Assembly: GCF_000421705.1 (NCBI RefSeq) | Contig: NZ_ATXN01000004.1 | Location: 131,501 to 195,500, forward strand | Length of the DNA: 64,000 nt | DNA from: Brevundimonas naejangsanensis DSM 23858 | Lineage (GTDB): Bacteria; Pseudomonadota; Alphaproteobacteria; Caulobacterales; Caulobacteraceae | Direction of reading: 5' to 3' | Shown here: positions 1-8,169 of the stretch, piece after piece | Layout of the letters: every line of letters starts with the position of its first letter | How positions within the stretch are numbered: position 1 is the stretch's first letter | Notes under the pieces: generated by a model | The model's database searches: none | The model's input: only the letters and a program-made list of their open reading frames with translations | Told to the model about the DNA's origin: nothing | Translations under genes and position numbers: made by a program

Positions 1-285
1 CCCCACGTCCGTCGCCTGGGCCGACAGGGCCACCGCGACCACCAACGTATAGGGATTGACGAAGTCCAGCTCGGTCTTCGGGTCCGGCATGACGCCCGAC
101 AGGCGGACAAAGATCTCCTCCACCCGATCCTCGTCCGGCGGCCAGCTGATGATCGCGCCGACCGGCGCCTTTTTCGGCTGACGCGAGCGCTTGCCCGGCG
201 GCGGGGTCAGGGCGGCCTTGGCGGTGCGGGACGCGGCGCGCGGGCGGGCGGCGGGCGCAGATAGGGTCGATTTTCGGCCAGTCAT
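1..285 (-). CDS. nth: Endonuclease III, N-terminal part (gene runs off the left edge)
   Basis: The 95 visible residues begin with a Lys/Arg/Pro-rich tail of about 45 residues and continue into the start of the helix-hairpin-helix glycosylase fold. The segment NPYTLVVAVALSAQATDVG closely matches the conserved NPFELLIAVLLSAQATD region of endonuclease III. The enzyme is a DNA glycosylase/AP lyase that removes oxidised pyrimidines in base-excision repair. The catalytic Lys/Asp and the FeS-cluster cysteines would lie beyond base 1 and cannot be checked. The ATG is at 285-283. The basic N-terminal extension is longer than in the E. coli enzyme. Confidence 0.88.
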   Translation of the reverse strand, partial: MTGRKSTLSAPAARPRAASRTAKAALTPPPGKRSRQPKKAPVGAIISWPPDEDRVEEIFVRLSGVMPDPKTELDFVNPYTLVVAVALSAQATDVG

Positions 286-391
286 GCGTCTGGCTTCGCC
301 TTCCACGGACGCCTCGTCAACGGGGGTGGGCCGCTTGACGCCCGCAGCGCCTTCCCCCAAGCCGCAACAGGGACAAGGGGAAAAGACGGTC

Positions 392-1735
392 ATGATCCAT
401 TTATCGCGCGCGCTGACGACAGCGGCCTTTTTGGCGTTGGCCGTGTCGGCGTCCGCCCAGACCCCCGCCGCCGACACGCCCGTCATCGCTTATCACGGCG
501 CGGTCCTGATCGACGGCACAGGCGCCGCGCCGCGCCGCGGAACCACAATCCTTGTTCAGGGCGAACGCATCCTGGCGATCCAGCCTGACGCCGACGCCAT
601 GCCGTCAAGCGCCGAACGGGTCGATGTCTCCGGCCTTCATGTCCTGCCCGGCCTGATCGACAGCCATGTGCATATCGCCACTCCGCCGAACGCCGACAGG
701 GCGCATGTCCACATGCAGCGCTGGCTCTACTCGGGCGTCACCGCCGTTCGCGGCATGGCCGACGACCTGCGCTCCGTCGGCGAACTGGCGCGTCAGGCGC
801 GGGTAGGAGAGGTTCCGTCGCCCGACATCTATTACGCCGCCCTCATGGCGGGCGAGGGCTTCTTCGACGACCCCCGCACGAGGGCCGTGACCGCAGGCGA
901 GATTCCGGGCCGAACGCCCTGGATGCAGGCGATCACCCCCGAAACGGACCTGCCCCTGGCCGTCGCCATGGCGCGCGGAACCTCCGCCTCCGGAATCAAG
1001 ATCTACGCCGACCTGCCGGCGGAGCGCATCGCCGCCGTCACGGCCGAGGCCCATCGCCAGGGATTCCCAGTCTGGACCCACGCCATGGTCTATCCGGCGA
1101 CGCCGCAGGAGGTGATCGACGCCGGTCCCGACGTCATGTCCCACGCCTGCATCCTGGCCCACCAGGCCCAGACGCCCGCCGATCGCCCCCAGAGCTACGC
1201 CAGCCGCACGCCGATCGACCGCGCCCCCTTCCTCAATGGCGACAATCCGGTGGTGCAGGGCCTGCTGAACCAGATGCGCGACAAGGGGATCGTCCTGGAC
1301 GCCACCGTCTGGGTCTACGCCGATCAGGAACGCGCCGTCTCCGACCGGCCGGGCGCCCGCCAGCCGATCTGTTCGGGGCCGATGGTCTTCGCCCTGACCC
1401 GTCAGGCCTATCGCACCGGGGTCGCCATCGCCGCCGGCACCGACGGAGAGACGCCGGAGGCCGATCCCTGGCCCGCCCTGCTGGAAGAGATGGAGCTGCT
1501 GCAGAACGCTGTCGGCATGACGCCGGGCGACGTCATCGTCGCCGCCACAGCCACCGCCGCCCGCGCCCTGAATCAGGAAGCCGATATGGGGACGCTGGCG
1601 GCGGGCAAACTGGCGAACATGATCTTCGTGGCGGGCGATCCGTCCGCCGACGTGGCCAATCTGCGCCGTCTGGTCTTCACCGTGAAACGGGGACAGCGTT
1701 TCGAGCGCCGCGATTTCGCGCCGGCGCGGGACTAA
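392..1735 (+). CDS. Exported amidohydrolase-family enzyme
   Basis: The protein has 447 residues from the ATG at 392, chosen because it gives a clean Sec signal peptide (MIHLSRALTTAAFLALAVSASAQ). An upstream in-frame extension lacks one. An amidohydrolase TIM barrel follows, with the metal-binding HxH of strand 1 in GLIDSHVHI (His92, His94). Further likely ligands are the Lys in SGIKIYADLP, the His residues in VWTHAM and MSHACILAHQ, and the Asp in AAGTDGE. The family hydrolyses amide or ester bonds with one or two metal ions; imidazolonepropionase-like and peptidase-like members look like this. The substrate cannot be told. It is probably periplasmic and transcribed alone. Confidence 0.85.
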   Translation: MIHLSRALTTAAFLALAVSASAQTPAADTPVIAYHGAVLIDGTGAAPRRGTTILVQGERILAIQPDADAMPSSAERVDVSGLHVLPGLIDSHVHIATPPNADRAHVHMQRWLYSGVTAVRGMADDLRSVGELARQARVGEVPSPDIYYAALMAGEGFFDDPRTRAVTAGEIPGRTPWMQAITPETDLPLAVAMARGTSASGIKIYADLPAERIAAVTAEAHRQGFPVWTHAMVYPATPQEVIDAGPDVMSHACILAHQAQTPADRPQSYASRTPIDRAPFLNGDNPVVQGLLNQMRDKGIVLDATVWVYADQERAVSDRPGARQPICSGPMVFALTRQAYRTGVAIAAGTDGETPEADPWPALLEEMELLQNAVGMTPGDVIVAATATAARALNQEADMGTLAAGKLANMIFVAGDPSADVANLRRLVFTVKRGQRFERRDFAPARD

Positions 1736-1830
1736 CTGCGCCCTCTGCGACATTTTTACGCAGCTCGCCCTTGTATTCTGGACGCCGCCGTCCATTTTAC
1801 GCGCGAAATTCCAAGCGAGCTGTCTCCCCC

Positions 1831-2922
1831 ATGGCCCTCCCCGCCCCGCTCAAGAAGCGTCTGCCCCTGATCGTCGCCGGCGTCGTCGGCCTTGGCCTCA
1901 TCGTCGGAGGCGTCGTCTGGTGGCAGGGCAAGCAGCGCTGGGAAGGCACCGACAACGCCTTCGTCCAGGCCGACACCGTGGCTGTCAGTCCCCGCATCGG
2001 CGGCGAGGTGGTCGAGGTCCTGGTCAAGGACAACCAGCGCGTCGAGGCCGGTCAGATTCTGGTCCGGCTGGATGATGCGGACGCCCGCGCCGCCCTGGCT
2101 CAGGCCCAGGCCAATCTGGCGGCTCTGGACGCCGCCGTAGCCAATGTCGACGCCCGCGCCGAACAGGAACAGGCCAACATCGCCGCCCGCGCCGCCGCCG
2201 TGACCCAGGCCCAGGCCCAGTCCAATCTCGCCCGCGCCGAGGTCGACCGCTACGGCAAGCTGGCCGATCAGGGCTGGGTGTCGCAGCAGCGTATCGAGAC
2301 CCAGCGCGCCTCGGCCGAGACCGCCAGCGCCTCGGTCGCCCAGGCCCAGGCCGCCCTGACCGCCCAGCAGCGCACCGCCGCCGTGCTGGGCTCGTCGCGC
2401 CAGCAGAGCGTGGCCGCCGTGGAGCAGGCGCGCGCCCTGGTCGAGCAGGCGCAGCTGACGCTGGAGCGCACGGTGATCCGCGCCCCGGTGGCGGGCGTCG
2501 TCGGCGCGCGCGGCGTGCGCGTGGGTCAGGTCGTTCAGGCGGGCGGCCAGCTGATGTCCCTGGTGCCGCTGACGGATGCCTATGTGGTCGCCAACTTCAA
2601 GGAGACGCAGGTCGGACGGATGCGGCTGGGCCAATCGGTCGAGATCAAGGCCGACGCCTTCCCCGGCCGGTCGCTGCAAGGGCGTATCGACAGCTTCGCC
2701 CCGGCCACCGGCTCCGAGTTCGCCCTGATCCCGGTCGAGAACGCCACCGGCAACTTCACCAAGATCACCCAGCGCGTGCCGGTCCGCATCGCGGTCGAGC
2801 GCGACGACAGGGGCCAGCCGATCATCCTGCGCCCCGGCCTGTCGGTCGAGGTCAAGGTCGATCTGAAGAGCCAGGGCGGCGCCGCCTTCGCCGAAGCCGC
2901 CAATACGAGTCCCGCCCCGTGA
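1831..2922 (+). CDS. emrA: EmrA/HlyD-type membrane fusion protein of an efflux pump
   Basis: The protein has 363 residues: a short cytoplasmic tail, one membrane segment (about residues 11-32, LPLIVAGVVGLGLIVGGVVWW), a split lipoyl/barrel-sandwich domain starting at GTDNAFVQADTVAVSPRIGG, a long Ala/Gln-rich coiled coil (about 95-210) and a beta-barrel domain. This is the periplasmic adaptor linking an inner-membrane pump to an outer-membrane channel. Its stop codon overlaps the start of the next gene (EmrB type), and a TetR gene follows, so it is the first gene of a drug-efflux operon. An in-frame ATG at 1771 is possible, but the 1831 start fits the family better. Confidence 0.9.
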   Translation: MALPAPLKKRLPLIVAGVVGLGLIVGGVVWWQGKQRWEGTDNAFVQADTVAVSPRIGGEVVEVLVKDNQRVEAGQILVRLDDADARAALAQAQANLAALDAAVANVDARAEQEQANIAARAAAVTQAQAQSNLARAEVDRYGKLADQGWVSQQRIETQRASAETASASVAQAQAALTAQQRTAAVLGSSRQQSVAAVEQARALVEQAQLTLERTVIRAPVAGVVGARGVRVGQVVQAGGQLMSLVPLTDAYVVANFKETQVGRMRLGQSVEIKADAFPGRSLQGRIDSFAPATGSEFALIPVENATGNFTKITQRVPVRIAVERDDRGQPIILRPGLSVEVKVDLKSQGGAAFAEAANTSPAP

Positions 2923-4520
2923 CCGACGCGGCCGCGTCATCGGCCCCGGCGCCGTCAACGACCGCACCGGGCGCCCAGCCCGAGATCAACTGGACGGCCC
3001 TGCTGCTCGGCTTCGCGGGCATGGTGATCGGCCAGTTCATGGCCATTCTCGACATTCAGATCGTCGCCGCCTCCCTGCCGCAGATTCAGGCGGGGGTCGG
3101 CGCCTCGGCCGATGAGATCAGCTGGATCCAGACCGCCTATCTGATCCCCGAGGTCGTGATGATCCCCCTGTCGGGCTATCTGTCGCGGCTATGGGGCACG
3201 CGGATCGTCTTTCTGGCCTCCTGCACAGGCTTCCTGATCATGAGCGTCATGGTCGGCCTGTCGTCGTCCATCGAGATGATGATCCTGTTCCGCGCGCTGC
3301 AGGGGTTTGTCGGCGGGGCCATGATCCCCACCGTCTTCGCCGTAGCCTTCACCGCCTTCCCGCCCGAACGTCGCGTGACCGCCAGCGTCATCATGGGGCT
3401 GATCGTCACCCTGGCCCCGACCGTCGGCCCGACCCTTGGCGGCCATCTGACCGAGCAGTTGAGCTGGCACTGGCTGTTCTTCATCAACGTCTTCCCCGGC
3501 GTGATCGTCCTGTTCCTGGTCGGGCGCTACGCCCATTTCGACAAGGGCGACCCCAGCCTGGCCAAGGGGTTCGACTGGTGGGGCCTGGGCCTGATGGCCG
3601 CCTTCCTGATGAGCCTGCAGTTCGTGCTGGAGGAAGGCGCCAAGGAGGACTGGTTCGCGGACGACAACATCCTGCTGCTCAGCATCATCGCGGGAATCTG
3701 CGGCCCGGCCTTCATCTGGCGCTCGCTGACCTACCGCAATCCGATCGTCGAGCTGCGCGCCTTCGGCAACCGCAACTTCGTGGTGGGGGTGCTGATGACC
3801 TTCATCGTCGGCGCGGCCCTGTTCGGCGGCACCTTCCTGTTGCCGCTGTTTTTGGGTCGGGTGCGCGAGTATTCGGCGGCCGAGGTCGGCACCACCATGA
3901 TCGTGTCTGGTCTGGCCATGTTCGCCACCGCCCCCTTCGCCGGGCGGCTGGTGCGCAAGGTCGACGCGCGCATCCTGATGTTCGTCGGTTTCATGCTGGC
4001 CGCCTGGGGCATGTGGGACGCCCGCATCGTCACGGACCAGTGGGGCTTCTGGGAGTTCGCCGGGGTCCAGGCCATGCGCGGCGCCGGCGTCATGCTGGCC
4101 ATGATCGCCTCGCAGCAGGTGACGATGGCCACCCTGCCCCCGCATATGGTCAAGAACGCCTCGGGCCTGGTGAACCTGGCGCGCAACGTCGGCGGCGCCT
4201 TCGGCCTGGCCATCCTCAACACCTCCCTGACCCAGAACACCGCCCTGCACATGGCCGAACTGACCAGCGCCATCGACCAGACCCATCAGGGAGTCCGCGA
4301 CATGATCGCCGGCATGGCCGTGCGTTTCTCGGGCTCCATCGACCCGCAGGCCTCGGCAATGAAGGCGATCTATGGGATGTTGCAGAAACAGGCGACGACC
4401 CTGGCTTTTGGCGACGCCTTCGCCCTGCTGGCCGTCGGCTGCGCCTGCGCCGGATTCCTGACGCTTCTGTCCAAACCGGCCAAGCCCAATCCCGCCGCCG
4501 CTTCCTCGGACGTTCACTGA
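2919..4520 (+). CDS. emrB: DHA2-family MFS multidrug efflux permease (EmrB type)
   Basis: The protein has 533 residues and starts at a GTG that overlaps the emrA stop by four bases, which implies translational coupling. It has about 14 hydrophobic segments, the number expected for the DHA2 branch. The first helix carries the usual MAILDIQIVAASLPQIQ motif. Members are proton/drug antiporters that work with an EmrA adaptor. The C-terminal end (PAKPNPAAASSDVH) is short and polar. The stop codon overlaps the ATG of the TetR gene by one base. Confidence 0.92.
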   Translation: MTDAAASSAPAPSTTAPGAQPEINWTALLLGFAGMVIGQFMAILDIQIVAASLPQIQAGVGASADEISWIQTAYLIPEVVMIPLSGYLSRLWGTRIVFLASCTGFLIMSVMVGLSSSIEMMILFRALQGFVGGAMIPTVFAVAFTAFPPERRVTASVIMGLIVTLAPTVGPTLGGHLTEQLSWHWLFFINVFPGVIVLFLVGRYAHFDKGDPSLAKGFDWWGLGLMAAFLMSLQFVLEEGAKEDWFADDNILLLSIIAGICGPAFIWRSLTYRNPIVELRAFGNRNFVVGVLMTFIVGAALFGGTFLLPLFLGRVREYSAAEVGTTMIVSGLAMFATAPFAGRLVRKVDARILMFVGFMLAAWGMWDARIVTDQWGFWEFAGVQAMRGAGVMLAMIASQQVTMATLPPHMVKNASGLVNLARNVGGAFGLAILNTSLTQNTALHMAELTSAIDQTHQGVRDMIAGMAVRFSGSIDPQASAMKAIYGMLQKQATTLAFGDAFALLAVGCACAGFLTLLSKPAKPNPAAASSDVH

Positions 4521-5119
4521 TGCCCCGCGCCCGCGGCCAGATCGACGAACAGAAGAGCCAGGCCATACTGGAGGCTGCTTCAGGCCTGTTCGTCGAAAAG
4601 GGCGCCAAGGCCTCGATGAGCGAGATCGCCCGGCGCGCGGGCGTCTCGAAACAGACCCTCTACAATCGCTTTGCGACCAAGACCGAGATCGGTCGGGCGC
4701 TGGCGGCCCAGCGCTCGGACGCCGTCACCGCCCCCCTGACCTCAGGCGCCGAGCCCGAAGCGGTGCTGGCCGCCATCGCCGAGACCCTGATCGGCAAGAT
4801 CTGCACGGGCGGCAAGGGCGCCTCCCTGCGCGGCGTGGCCCTGGTCTCGCCCGAAGCGCCGGAGCTGGCGCGCGCCATCTATGACGCCGGTCCGGGCGAG
4901 AGCGTCCGGCGCATCGCCGCCTGGCTGAAGGCGCAGGACGAGGCGGGGCGGCTGGCGGTCCCCGACGCCCTGGCCGCCGCCGAAATGTTCACCGGCATGG
5001 CGCTGGGCCACGGCCATCTGCGCTCGGTGCTGGGCCTGCCCCATCCCGACATCGCCGACCTGCCCGCCAGGGCGCGCGAGGTCGCGCGCCGTTTCGTCCG
5101 CGCCTTCGCGCCGGAATAG
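4520..5119 (+). CDS. TetR-family transcriptional regulator, probably of the emrAB operon
   Basis: The protein has 199 residues. The N-terminal helix-turn-helix (about residues 12-58, ILEAASGLFVEKGAKASMSE then RAGVSKQTLYNRF) is typical of TetR repressors. The rest is an all-helical ligand-binding domain. The ATG overlaps the emrB TGA (ATGA-type junction), so it is the third gene of the efflux operon and probably autoregulated. The upstream DNA at 1736-1830 has two near-identical boxes, but no classic palindromic operator is obvious. Confidence 0.88.
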   Translation: MPRARGQIDEQKSQAILEAASGLFVEKGAKASMSEIARRAGVSKQTLYNRFATKTEIGRALAAQRSDAVTAPLTSGAEPEAVLAAIAETLIGKICTGGKGASLRGVALVSPEAPELARAIYDAGPGESVRRIAAWLKAQDEAGRLAVPDALAAAEMFTGMALGHGHLRSVLGLPHPDIADLPARAREVARRFVRAFAPE

Positions 5120-5133
5120 ACGGCCGCGCCTGA

Positions 5134-5157
5134 TTGGCCCTGAAGTTGGCCCTGAAG
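5134..5157. repeat. Perfect 12-bp tandem duplication
   Basis: TTGGCCCTGAAG occurs twice with no spacer (5134-5145 and 5146-5157) in the 97-bp gap between the tetR gene and the creatininase-family gene. It is a small, probably recent, slippage duplication. Confidence 0.8.
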
Positions 5158-5216
5158 GCGGATCAGCGTAAAGCCGCCCTCAATCCTTTCCCTTGCGCCC
5201 GCCGGAGCCGTTTCCC

Positions 5217-5996
5217 ATGCTGATCCACCTGTCGTCCTGGCCCGAGATCGACGAGCGCCTGAAGTCCGGCGCCCTGCTGTCCAAGACGGTGATCGTGCCG
5301 ATCGGCTCCAATGAGCAGCACGGCCCGACGGGCCTTCTCGGCACCGACTGGCTGTGCCCCGAGATCATCGCCCACGCGGCCGAAAAGGGCGACGACAGGC
5401 TGGTCGTCACCCCCACCTTCAACATCGGCATGGCCCAGCACCACCTGGCCTTTCCCGGGACCATCACCCTGCGCCCGTCGACCTTCATGGCGGCGATCGC
5501 CGACTGGGTGTCGTCGCTGACGCGCCACGGCTTCGAGCGCATCTATTTCCTGAACGGCCACGGCGGCAACGTCGCCACCATCGAGGCCGCCTTCGCCGAA
5601 ATCTACGCCGACTGGTCCTTCACGCCCGAGCCCTGGGCCGAGCGCCCGCCCTTCGTGCTGAAGCTGCGCAACTGGTGGGACCTGCCGGGCGTGCAGAAGC
5701 TATGCGAGGACATCTTCCCGACGGGCCACGGCAGCCACGCCACGCCGTCCGAGATCGCCGTGACCCAGGCGGGCTATCCCGACCGGATCAAGACCGCCGC
5801 CTATGAGCCGAAGATCGCCCCGTTCGGCCCGATCCGCGACGCCAACGACTATCGCGCCCGCTTCCCCGACGGCCGCATCGGCTCGGACCCGGCGCAGGCG
5901 ACCCCGGAAAAGGGCCAGCGCATCATCGACGCCGCCGTCCCGGCCCTGATCCGCGATCTGACCGACTTCGCACAGGAAGTCTTGCCGGTCGCCTGA
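5217..5996 (+). CDS. Creatininase-family amidohydrolase
   Basis: The protein has 259 residues. Family motifs are all present: the metal-binding PIGSNEQHGP near residue 26, TDWLCPEIIAHAA, NGHGGN at about 115, and GHGSHATPSEIAVTQ. Creatininase-fold enzymes are metal-dependent hydrolases of cyclic amides. Relatives include creatinine amidohydrolase, MftE and an enzyme of riboflavin/F420 chemistry. No adjacent creatine or mycofactocin genes are seen, so the substrate is open. The ATG at 5217 gives the usual family N terminus. Confidence 0.88.
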   Translation: MLIHLSSWPEIDERLKSGALLSKTVIVPIGSNEQHGPTGLLGTDWLCPEIIAHAAEKGDDRLVVTPTFNIGMAQHHLAFPGTITLRPSTFMAAIADWVSSLTRHGFERIYFLNGHGGNVATIEAAFAEIYADWSFTPEPWAERPPFVLKLRNWWDLPGVQKLCEDIFPTGHGSHATPSEIAVTQAGYPDRIKTAAYEPKIAPFGPIRDANDYRARFPDGRIGSDPAQATPEKGQRIIDAAVPALIRDLTDFAQEVLPVA

Positions 5997-6016
5997 AACA
6001 GGCTCAGGGTCGCTGC

Positions 6017-6490
6017 ATGAGCCCCATGCAGAAGACCGCCCGCAACGCCCTGCGCAACGCCCAGGCCGGTCAGGAACTGGCCGAGGCCTCGGCCGCCGTC
6101 ATCACGCGGCGGCTGGGCATCATGGGCGAGGCGATGGCCAATCCGCTGCGCGCCGACCACGCCGAACTGGGCCGCATGGGAACCGAGAAGGTCGAGGCCA
6201 TGGCGGCCTCGGCCGGGGCCGCCTATGCCGGAGCGATGGATCTGGCCGAACGGGCGGGCCGCGTGGCCGCGCGCGAGGGGGCGGAGGCCGCCGACTGCAT
6301 GGCCAAACTGGCGCGCGCCGACACCCCCTTCGCCTTCGCCGCCGCCCAGACCGACTGGGCGATGGGCGCGTGGAGCCGGGCGATGAGCGACGGCTGGGCC
6401 TTCTACGGCGCGGCGCTGAAGGCGCAGGGACAGGCCCTGGCGCCCGTCCACGCCAAGGCCACGGCTAACGCGCGGCGCCTGAAACGCTAG
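6017..6490 (+). CDS. Phasin-like protein
   Basis: The protein has 157 residues, is rich in Ala and almost certainly all-helical, without membrane segments. The pattern (NAQAGQELAEASAAVITRRL, then repeated Ala-rich amphipathic stretches) resembles phasin-family proteins that coat polyhydroxyalkanoate granules. No catalytic motif is present. It stands 20 bp after the creatininase gene and may be co-transcribed with it. No polyhydroxyalkanoate synthesis gene is in the window, so the function rests on composition and helical pattern only. Confidence 0.6.
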   Translation: MSPMQKTARNALRNAQAGQELAEASAAVITRRLGIMGEAMANPLRADHAELGRMGTEKVEAMAASAGAAYAGAMDLAERAGRVAAREGAEAADCMAKLARADTPFAFAAAQTDWAMGAWSRAMSDGWAFYGAALKAQGQALAPVHAKATANARRLKR

Positions 6491-6518
6491 GCATCTCCCA
6501 GCTCGCGCGGGCGTGATG

Positions 6519-6536
6519 GAACGCCCTGCTCCATCC
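6519..6536 (+). terminator. Hairpin after the phasin-like gene
   Basis: GGGCGT and ACGCCC form a perfect 6-bp stem with a 6-base loop, 28 bases after the stop codon. There is no clear T-run, so the terminator role is tentative. Confidence 0.4.
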
Positions 6537-6572
6537 CCGGATTGCTTTTGCAGCCATGCAAAGGAGATCACG

Positions 6573-6731
6573 ATGGCCGAGAAAGACCCCAAGGACCCTC
6601 ACCCCGGCATGATGGGCGACGGCACCGAGGAACAGAACCTCAACCAGCCGGGCGATCCGTCCAAGCGGATCACCGAGGACGAGGTCGACGACGCCTTCAC
6701 CAAGGACCCCAAGCTGGTGCCGAAGGAATAG
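6573..6731 (+). CDS. Small acidic hydrophilic protein, unknown function
   Basis: The protein has 52 residues, is highly charged and has no hydrophobic segment. A strong ribosome binding site (AAGGAGA, 6561-6567) precedes the ATG at the right distance, which is the best support that it is real. The run GDPSKRITEDEVDDAF is reminiscent of small stress-type proteins of alphaproteobacteria, but I do not recognise a family. It converges with the Rieske gene, seven bases away. Confidence 0.7.
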   Translation: MAEKDPKDPHPGMMGDGTEEQNLNQPGDPSKRITEDEVDDAFTKDPKLVPKE

Positions 6732-6738
6732 GCCGCGC

Positions 6739-7128
6739 TTACGCGGTCCGAATAACCCCATCCCGGGCCTCGACCGGCCAGGGCGCCAGCTTGCCGCCCG
6801 CGCAGGGCCCGGCGACGCAGGCGCCCGACAGCGGCTCGAACGCCGCCCCGTGCCAGCCGCACAGGATCAGCGACCCGTCCGGCGTCAGATAACGATCCAG
6901 CTCCACCGCAATGGGAAAGCCTGCGTGCGGGCAGCGATCCACCCAGCCCGCGACCCGACCGTCCTTCCTCACCACGAAGCCGTGAAAGAAGGCCTCGCCG
7001 ATCTGCAGCACGAAGCCGCGCGAGCCGGGATCGGCGATGTCCGCCTCCAGACACAGGGCCACGTTCGGCGGCGTCTTCCAGACCCGCTTGCGCTCCTGCG
7101 TCTCCGGCGCCGGAACCTCTTCGGTCAC
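6739..7128 (-). CDS. Rieske-type [2Fe-2S] domain protein
   Basis: The protein has 129 residues and is a single Rieske domain. The cluster ligands are visible: Cys66 and His68 in DRCPHAG, Cys90 and His93 in CGWHGAAF. Such small stand-alone proteins are ferredoxin-like electron carriers or dioxygenase ferredoxin subunits, and no oxygenase is nearby. The GTG start shares one base with the TAG stop of gpsA, so the two genes are translationally coupled and in one operon. Confidence 0.88.
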   Translation of the reverse strand: MTEEVPAPETQERKRVWKTPPNVALCLEADIADPGSRGFVLQIGEAFFHGFVVRKDGRVAGWVDRCPHAGFPIAVELDRYLTPDGSLILCGWHGAAFEPLSGACVAGPCAGGKLAPWPVEARDGVIRTA

Positions 7129-8126
7129 TATTCGCGCTCGGGCTTCAGCGGGCGGGTCAGCAGGCTCTCGATCGCCTGATCCACCGTCAGCTCTCCCGCC
7201 AGCACCGCCGCCGTCGCCTCGCAGATGGGCGTGTCGACGCCCAGCTTGCGGGTCAGCTCGCGCACGGCGGGCGCGCTCTCATAGCCCTCGGCTACCGAGC
7301 GTTTGCCGGCCAGCGCCTGCTCAACGCTCAAACCCTGCCCCAGCGCCAGGCCCAGGCTCATGTTGCGCGACTGGGGGCTGGAGCAGGTCAGCACCAGATC
7401 GCCGACGCCACATAGCCCCGCCACCGTCTCGGCCTTCCCGCCTAGCGCCGTCGCCACGCGCACGATCTCGGCATAGCCGCGAGTAATGACGGCGGCGTGG
7501 GCGCTGCGGCCCAGTTCGCGCCCCTCGACGATGCCGCAGGCGATAGCCAGGACGTTCTTCAACGCCCCGCCGGTCTCGGCTCCGATCAGGTCGTCGGCGT
7601 AATAGGGGCGGAAGACCGGCCCCGACAGGGCGCCCGCCAGGGCCTCGGCCATCGCCGCATCGGCGCAGGCCAGGGTCACGGCGCTGGGCAGGCCGCGCGC
7701 CACCTCGGCAGCGAAGCTCGGCCCCGACAGCACAGCGGCCGTGGCTGACGGGATCGTCTCGGCCAGCACATCCGTCATCAGCTTCAGCGAGCCGCGCTCA
7801 ATGCCCTTGGAGCACAGGATGATGGGCAGGCCCGGCCGGGCATAAGGCGCGAAGGCCTGCAACGTCGCCCGCATATGCTGGGCGGGCGGCACGGCCAGAA
7901 TCAGGTCGCAGTCGGCCAGATCCGCCAGATCGGAAGTCACGTTGATGGCCGAATCCAGTTCGACCCCCGGCAGGAAGGCCTCGTTGACCCGGCGCGTGCG
8001 GATACTCTCGATCACCTCGGGCTCGCGCGCCTGCAACACCACGGCCAGCCCCGCCGCCGCCGCGCTCTGCGCCAGGGCCGTGCCCCAGGCGCCGCCGCCA
8101 ATTACGCCTGCCGTATGAAATTCCAT
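7128..8126 (-). CDS. gpsA: NAD(P)-dependent glycerol-3-phosphate dehydrogenase
   Basis: The protein has 332 residues. The Rossmann motif [15 protein letters not shown] stands at residues 6-20, CSKGIE and [16 protein letters not shown] follow, and the catalytic-domain motif [11 protein letters not shown] carries the active Lys. The enzyme makes sn-glycerol 3-phosphate for membrane phospholipids. The ATG at 8126 gives the conserved N terminus; longer in-frame starts are not supported. It lies 43 bp downstream of tsaD on the same strand, a common alphaproteobacterial order. Confidence 0.96.
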   Translation of the reverse strand: MEFHTAGVIGGGAWGTALAQSAAAAGLAVVLQAREPEVIESIRTRRVNEAFLPGVELDSAINVTSDLADLADCDLILAVPPAQHMRATLQAFAPYARPGLPIILCSKGIERGSLKLMTDVLAETIPSATAAVLSGPSFAAEVARGLPSAVTLACADAAMAEALAGALSGPVFRPYYADDLIGAETGGALKNVLAIACGIVEGRELGRSAHAAVITRGYAEIVRVATALGGKAETVAGLCGVGDLVLTCSSPQSRNMSLGLALGQGLSVEQALAGKRSVAEGYESAPAVRELTRKLGVDTPICEATAAVLAGELTVDQAIESLLTRPLKPERE

Positions 8127-8169
8127 GTCTTCTCCGGTCCCCCGACCCCCCGCCGGGAGCCAAGCCGCT

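Noticed and set aside
3189-4517. A 442-residue minus-strand frame antisense to emrB
   Set aside because: His/Gly/Gln-rich mirror frame of a clear 14-helix permease; no support of its own.
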